Shown here: piece by piece, positions 14,077-17,528 of the stretch | Numbering within the stretch: the stretch's first letter is position 1 | How the letters are laid out: each line of letters opens with the position of its first letter | NCBI GenBank assembly: GCA_020725985.1 | Contig: DYTM01000004.1 | Coordinates: forward strand, 1 to 17,528 | Direction: 5' to 3' | Length of the DNA stretch: 17,528 nucleotides | Origin: Methanomassiliicoccus sp. | GTDB taxonomy: Archaea; Thermoplasmatota; Thermoplasmata; Methanomassiliicoccales; JACIVX01 | Made by a program: the position numbers and the translations under genes | Notes under the pieces: generated by a model | Database searches by the model: none | What the model saw: only the letters and a program-made list of their open reading frames with translations | Told to the model about the DNA's origin: nothing

Positions 14077-14086
14077 AAGATAATCC
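14077..14086 (-). promoter_or_regulatory. TATA-like box of the TetR-ABC operon
   Basis: On the minus strand GGATTATCTT, preceded by a purine-rich GGGGAAA stretch that could be the BRE, is centred 28 nt before the ATG at 14053. No SD sequence is present, so a leaderless transcript starting within the operator is predicted. Confidence 0.5.
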
Positions 14087-14381
14087 TTTCCCCACGGCGA
14101 GGACGGGGGAACCGACACCCTCACCATACCAGGACAGCGAATGATAGAGGCACGGGATGCTCCTCCACCCTCGCCCCCGACGACAATGAGAACACCATCC
14201 GATTCTTAGCTACCCAAACGAGGAGGATCGAAGAGAGGGTCAAACCGTCGGCCGATGGATATGTCAATTCCGAGAGTCTGCACTTGCTCCACAGGATGCC
14301 CCCACCGTCCCGATTCAGAATGACGACGCCCGGGACAACAGGAATCCTGAGGTCCAAACAACATTCTGGCTCCTGCCTCAT
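14087..14381. other. Intergenic region between the TetR operon promoter and exonuclease III
   Basis: About 295 nt holding no recognisable gene. Open frames of about 85 codons (minus strand, 14121-14381) and longer on the plus strand show no domain, no SD sequence and no consistent codon bias. Codon use becomes gene-like only at 14382. No hairpin followed by a T-run was found after the exonuclease gene. Confidence 0.5.
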
Positions 14382-15149
14382 TCACAAGTCCCGCAAATCA
14401 ATCCCCACCGGACAATGGTCCGATCCTTCCACCTCCTGCCGAATGAAGGCGTTCTGGAGCCGGGGAAGGAGGTTCTCGGTGACGAAGAAGTAGTCGATCC
14501 TCCAGCCGACGTTCCTCTCCCTCGCCCTCGTCTTCATGTCCCACCAAGTGTACCTGCCCGAGGACTGATCGAAGACCCTGAAGGTGTCGACGAATCCGCC
14601 CGACACGAACCTGTCGATCCACGCCCTCTCCTCTGGAAGGAAGCCGGAGATCCTCGCATTCTCCTTGGGCCGGGCGAGGTCGATCTCCTTGTGTGCGGTG
14701 TTCACGTCCCCGCACACGATGACCTTCTCCCCCGAATTCTTCATTCCCCTGGCCACCTCGAGGAACGCTTCGTAGAAGTCGAGCTTGAACTGAAGACGCT
14801 CTCTGGATGCCTTGCCGTTGGGGAAGTAGATGTTGCACAAGGTGAAGTCCTCGAACCGAGCGATCTGGATTCTGCCCTCGCGGTCGAACCTCTCGATCCC
14901 GAAGGACGTTCTGACTTCAATAGGCCCGGTCTTCGAGAGCATGGCGACGCCGCTGTATCCCTTCTTCTCGCCCGAGGAGACTAACAGAATGTATCCCTTC
15001 ATCTTCCTCAGTCCCTTCGGCATCAGGGCGAGATCTGCCTTGGTCTCCTGGAGGCAGAGGATGTCCGGCTCCTCCTTCTTGAACCACCTCAGGAATCCCT
15101 TCCTCCAAACCGACCGAATGCCGTTGACGTTCCAGGATATGATTCTCAT
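14382..15149 (-). CDS. xth: Exodeoxyribonuclease III (AP endonuclease, Xth family)
   Basis: 255 residues from the ATG at 15149. An upstream TTG at 15173 is open but less likely; AAAGGGA precedes the ATG at short spacing. The Mg-dependent exonuclease/endonuclease/phosphatase fold is complete: Asn7 in SWNVNGIRS, catalytic metal ligand Glu35 in LQETKAD, Tyr108 in IYFPNG, Asp148 and Asn150 in [19 protein letters not shown] (Asp219), and Asp244-His245 in SDHCP. Length is normal. It cleaves DNA at abasic sites in base-excision repair and removes 3' blocks. It is divergent from the DUF3795 gene at 15284. Confidence 0.95.
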   Translation of the reverse strand: MRIISWNVNGIRSVWRKGFLRWFKKEEPDILCLQETKADLALMPKGLRKMKGYILLVSSGEKKGYSGVAMLSKTGPIEVRTSFGIERFDREGRIQIARFEDFTLCNIYFPNGKASRERLQFKLDFYEAFLEVARGMKNSGEKVIVCGDVNTAHKEIDLARPKENARISGFLPEERAWIDRFVSGGFVDTFRVFDQSSGRYTWWDMKTRARERNVGWRIDYFFVTENLLPRLQNAFIRQEVEGSDHCPVGIDLRDL

Positions 15150-15283
15150 CGGCTTCCCTTTGCTCGCCGCCAACCGTTATCTCACCAGGACGACTTGAAT
15201 CCGTCCGTGACTTCGCCCCCCAACAGGAAGATATGCGAACGGTTATTTGCTCGCAATGAATTTCAAGATCGAGGAGTGCGGGA

Positions 15284-15526
15284 ATGAGGGTCGGCGTTTG
15301 CGGCATCGCCTGCGAAATCTGCCCTAGGATGGTCCAGGGTAAGTGCCCGAGCGGCGAAAGGGGATGTGTCCCGAAAGAGAACAAGTTCTGCAAGATCGCG
15401 ACCTGCGCGTTCGGGAGGGGCGTCCGCTATTGCTTCGAGTGCTCGGAGTTCCCTTGCGAGACGACGAGGTCTGGGCCGATACAATACGACTACTGCACGT
15501 ACATCTCCGGCAAGGCCGGATTCTGA
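15284..15526 (+). CDS. Short DUF3795-like cysteine-rich protein
   Basis: 80 residues with eleven cysteines in the DUF3795 order: CGIACEIC (Cys6, 10, 13), Cys21, Cys28, Cys36, Cys41, then GVRYCFECSEFPC (50, 53, 58) and YDYC (71). Compared with the protein at 1643 it has no C-terminal zinc ribbon and a shorter central region, so it is the minimal form of the family. The start is ATG at 15284, with GAGGAG about 8-13 nt upstream and a TATA-like TTATTTGC near 15243-15250. It precedes the PNPOx-like gene by 27 nt and is probably co-transcribed with it. Probable metal or Fe-S binding; function unknown. Confidence 0.87.
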   Translation: MRVGVCGIACEICPRMVQGKCPSGERGCVPKENKFCKIATCAFGRGVRYCFECSEFPCETTRSGPIQYDYCTYISGKAGF

Positions 15527-15553
15527 TTGGTGACTGCGAAGGAGGGACGGGGT

Positions 15554-16015
15554 TTGAGGAGGGCGGAAAAGGAAATCAAGGACAGGGAGGTCATCGACTC
15601 GATACTTCGAAGAGCGCTCGTGTGCAGGATCGCCATGTGCGACGGCGACGGACCGTACATCGTGCCGATGAGCTTCGGCTACAGCGACGGCCGCATCTAC
15701 CTCCACTCTGCGAAGGAGGGGAAGAAGATCGATATATTGCGCAAGAATAGCAAGGTCTCTTTCGAAGTCGACCTCGACTCCAAACTGGGCAAGGGAGGAA
15801 AGGCGTGCAAGTGGGGGATGGACTACCTGAGCGTCGTCGGCTTCGGCACGGCGTCATTCGTGGAGGATCCGACCGAGAAAAAGGAGGGCTTGGATGCGAT
15901 CATGGAGCACTACTCGGGCTACAAGGAACACCAGTACGCCCCGGAGGTTTTCGATCGCACCGCCGTCATCCGAATCGATATCGAAGGAATGACCGGGAAG
16001 AAGTCAGGGTACTGA
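15554..16015 (+). CDS. Pyridoxamine 5'-phosphate oxidase-like flavin-binding protein
   Basis: 153 residues from the TTG at 15554. This start is chosen because AAGGAGGG (15539-15546) lies 7 nt before it, whereas the frame's earlier GTG at 15530 has no SD sequence. The split-barrel pattern of the PNPOx-like/Pyridox_ox_2 family is clear: EVIDSILRRALVCRIAMCDGDGPYIVPMSFGYSDGRIYLHSAKEGKKIDILRKNSKVSFEVD, then SVVGFGTASFVED and a C-terminal AVIRIDIEGMTGKKSG. The family binds FMN or F420 and often serves as a small flavin reductase or is linked to 5-nitroimidazole reduction (NimA-like). The substrate is unknown. It is downstream of and probably coupled to the short DUF3795 gene. Confidence 0.88.
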   Translation: MRRAEKEIKDREVIDSILRRALVCRIAMCDGDGPYIVPMSFGYSDGRIYLHSAKEGKKIDILRKNSKVSFEVDLDSKLGKGGKACKWGMDYLSVVGFGTASFVEDPTEKKEGLDAIMEHYSGYKEHQYAPEVFDRTAVIRIDIEGMTGKKSGY

Positions 16016-16023
16016 CTGGGCGC

Positions 16024-16062
16024 TTGATAGAAGAAAAGAAGAAATGGAAAAGAAAAGGGTTT
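16024..16062 (-). terminator. U-rich terminator of the aldehyde oxidoreductase gene
   Basis: On the minus strand, 8-45 nt after the TAG/TGA region of the oxidoreductase, there is a long pyrimidine tract with several T-runs (CCCTTTTCTTTTCC, ATTTCTTC, TTTTCTTC). Archaeal RNA polymerase terminates at such U-runs without a hairpin. It is the only strong T-tract of this kind in the window. Confidence 0.6.
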
Positions 16063-16069
16063 CGAGAGC

Positions 16070-17528
16070 CTACGCCCAGATCCACTTCTTGCCCTGCGGG
16101 ACCTTCTTCAGGTCCGGTATCGCGAAGTCCAAGCCGAACTTCTTCAGGGTGGCCTCGGTCGGCACTCCGTCCTTCCAGCCCCTCCCGGCGTAGTACTCCT
16201 TGAGCATCTTGGCGAGCGGCGGAACCTTCCCGGCCGCGCCCCCTTCCTTCAGCGGCTCGAACATCCTTGGGGGCAGTATGTCGTTCCTCTTCGGGTCCAG
16301 GCCGTGCTTCAGGTTGAACATCCTGCAAAGCTGGTTGATTCTGCCACCGATCTCGATGAACAGATCCTTAGTCGTCACATTCCAGCCCGCAATCGCATTG
16401 ATGATGTCCGCCTTGTTCTGGTGGGTGTATCCGGCGAAGTCATAGAATATGCAGTAGCTGAGTGCGTTGTCGAACTGCAGGATGTCTTGCCATGCAAGGG
16501 CAGCCATGCCCTTCAGCTTGTCGTCGAATCTGTCCATGCCTGGAAGGTCGTACTCCGGCACCGGTATGCCCAGCTCCGAACCCTCCGAGAACCCAGTAAC
16601 ATGGCATGGTCCCCTCGGACCGGTCGCGTAGTTGACGGCCATCGAGAAGAACGCCCTCGGATCGTGAGCCGGGATGACGGCGTTGCTCACATGAACGGCG
16701 ATCTCAGGGCAGCCGAGCTTCTCTGCGGCGACCTTGATCCCCTCTCCGAGGAGCTTCCCCGTCGGGTTGGATCTCATCGCGATGAGCTTGGCGAGCTTGC
16801 ACATCGCCTCTCCATCTCCCCACTTCAGCTCGAAGCCCAGATCCTTCTTCTTGATGAGCCCCTTCTCGTACGCCTCCATGGCGAATCCGACGACGCCCCC
16901 GAACTCGATCGTGTCCATCGACCACATGTTGCACAGGTGGCCGGCATAGTTGATCGCCTTCAGGTCATCGACGAGGCAGTTGCTGCCCATCATGCCGAGG
17001 GTCTCGTACTCCGGACCGTATCCGTCCATGTCGCACTTCTTCCCCTCCTTGATGGTAACCCGCCTGTGGCAGCCCATGACGCAGTTCGAGCACGCGTCTG
17101 GCTTCGGCTTCAGCACGGGGTTGAAGTCCCCGCCGGCCGAGCCTATCTTCTTCGCCCCCTCGGGCCAGGTGCCCAGGGCGAAGTTCTTCATCGGCAGGAG
17201 GCTCACCTGCTCCCTCGGGATGACGGCCATCGCCTGTCCCTCCTCACGGTTCGCCTTCGCGAAGCCGTTGTCCTTGATGACCGCAGCCACGGCCTTCTTC
17301 AGCGTCTTCAACTTCTCGGCGTCCTTGACAGGGACCTTCTTGTCCCCCTTCAGGACGATCGCCTTCACCTTCTTCGAGCCCAGGACGGCCCCGCCACCCA
17401 TGCGGCCAGCATTTCCGTGTCCGTCGGAGGTGACCAGCGCGGCGTATCTGACAAGGTTCTCGGCGGCCTGTCCGATCGGAATGACGACCGCGTCCTTCGT
17501 ACCGACCGTCTTCCAAAGGGCGTCCTGC
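16070..17528 (-). CDS. Aldehyde:ferredoxin oxidoreductase, C-terminal part (cut by right window edge)
   Basis: The frame is open to the right edge, giving about 485 C-terminal residues of a tungsten- or molybdopterin-dependent AOR, normally about 600. Visible marks are DGHGNAGRMGGGAVLGSKKVKAIVL (domain 2 glycine-rich segment near 17400), the [4Fe-4S] motif C-x2-C-x3-C in DACSNCVMGCHRR (about 17069-17092), AHDPRAFFSMAVNYATGPRGPCHVTG (domain 3), and the fourth cluster cysteine in ALSYCIFYDFAGY (16451-16453). The protein ends KKWIWA. It oxidises aldehydes to carboxylic acids and reduces ferredoxin in the cytoplasm of anaerobes; the exact substrate is not readable. The ATG at 17401 is internal, not the start. 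A U-rich terminator follows. Confidence 0.93.
   Translation of the reverse strand, partial: QDALWKTVGTKDAVVIPIGQAAENLVRYAALVTSDGHGNAGRMGGGAVLGSKKVKAIVLKGDKKVPVKDAEKLKTLKKAVAAVIKDNGFAKANREEGQAMAVIPREQVSLLPMKNFALGTWPEGAKKIGSAGGDFNPVLKPKPDACSNCVMGCHRRVTIKEGKKCDMDGYGPEYETLGMMGSNCLVDDLKAINYAGHLCNMWSMDTIEFGGVVGFAMEAYEKGLIKKKDLGFELKWGDGEAMCKLAKLIAMRSNPTGKLLGEGIKVAAEKLGCPEIAVHVSNAVIPAHDPRAFFSMAVNYATGPRGPCHVTGFSEGSELGIPVPEYDLPGMDRFDDKLKGMAALAWQDILQFDNALSYCIFYDFAGYTHQNKADIINAIAGWNVTTKDLFIEIGGRINQLCRMFNLKHGLDPKRNDILPPRMFEPLKEGGAAGKVPPLAKMLKEYYAGRGWKDGVPTEATLKKFGLDFAIPDLKKVPQGKKWIWA

Noticed and set aside
14121..14381. Minus-strand 86-codon frame upstream of the TetR promoter region
   Set aside because: No SD, no domain, codon use unlike the neighbours, and a conflicting plus-strand frame of equal length.
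1..17528. CRISPR array, insertion sequence, integrase or phage module
   Set aside because: No regularly spaced direct repeats, transposase motifs or terminal inverted repeats were seen by eye. The tRNA genes have no flanking 3'-end duplication or integrase.

Overview
This window looks like a chromosomal segment of a GC-rich archaeon. The archaeal evidence is direct. Two tRNA genes carry short introns after position 37 that fold into the archaeal bulge-helix-bulge splice motif. Neither tRNA encodes CCA. Several starts sit 25-33 nt downstream of a TATA-like box with no Shine-Dalgarno (SD) sequence, as expected for leaderless transcripts, while genes inside operons have strong GGAGG-type sites and GTG or TTG starts. 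The content (aldehyde:ferredoxin oxidoreductase, DUF2284, DUF3795, QueG-like Fe-S protein) fits an anaerobic euryarchaeal or Thermoplasmatota-type lineage. That placement is inference; there is no rRNA or other marker here.

Layout. 1-1004 (minus): an ABC exporter ATPase followed by the start of its permease, which is cut by the left edge. 1132-1440 (plus): a small winged-helix regulator. 1500-1592: intron-containing tRNA-Asn. 1643-2116 (plus): a cysteine-rich DUF3795 protein. 2132-3353 (minus): a two-gene unit of a cytoplasmic sulfite-oxidase-like molybdoenzyme and a DUF2284 metal-binding protein. 3508-3597: intron-containing tRNA with CAT anticodon. 3687-4010 (minus): a small protein of probable dimeric alpha/beta-barrel type. 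4269-4766 (plus): a flavodoxin. 5205-6272 (plus): a terpene-cyclase-like toroid protein, convergent with a polytopic membrane protein at 6384-7079. 7382-8296 (plus): a QueG-like double [4Fe-4S] reductase behind a potentially structured leader. 8453-9940 and 10028-11425: two convergent APC-family amino-acid permeases.

11535-14053 (minus) is a self-contained drug-export type operon: TetR regulator, ABC ATPase, ABC-2 permease. Stop and start codons overlap at both junctions, and a near-perfect palindromic operator lies over the predicted transcription start of the regulator. The permease appears frameshifted near its N terminus, in a way that loss of one copy of an 8-bp tandem repeat would explain. 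14382-15149 (minus) is exonuclease III. Divergent from it are a second DUF3795 protein and a flavin-binding PNPOx-like protein. 16070 to the right edge (minus) is the C-terminal part of an aldehyde:ferredoxin oxidoreductase followed by a U-rich terminator.

I do not see a CRISPR array, insertion sequence, prophage or clear multi-gene novel system. The points most worth a second look are the palindromic operator of the TetR operon, the permease frameshift, the foldable leader before the QueG-like gene, and the QueG homologue itself in what appears to be an archaeon.
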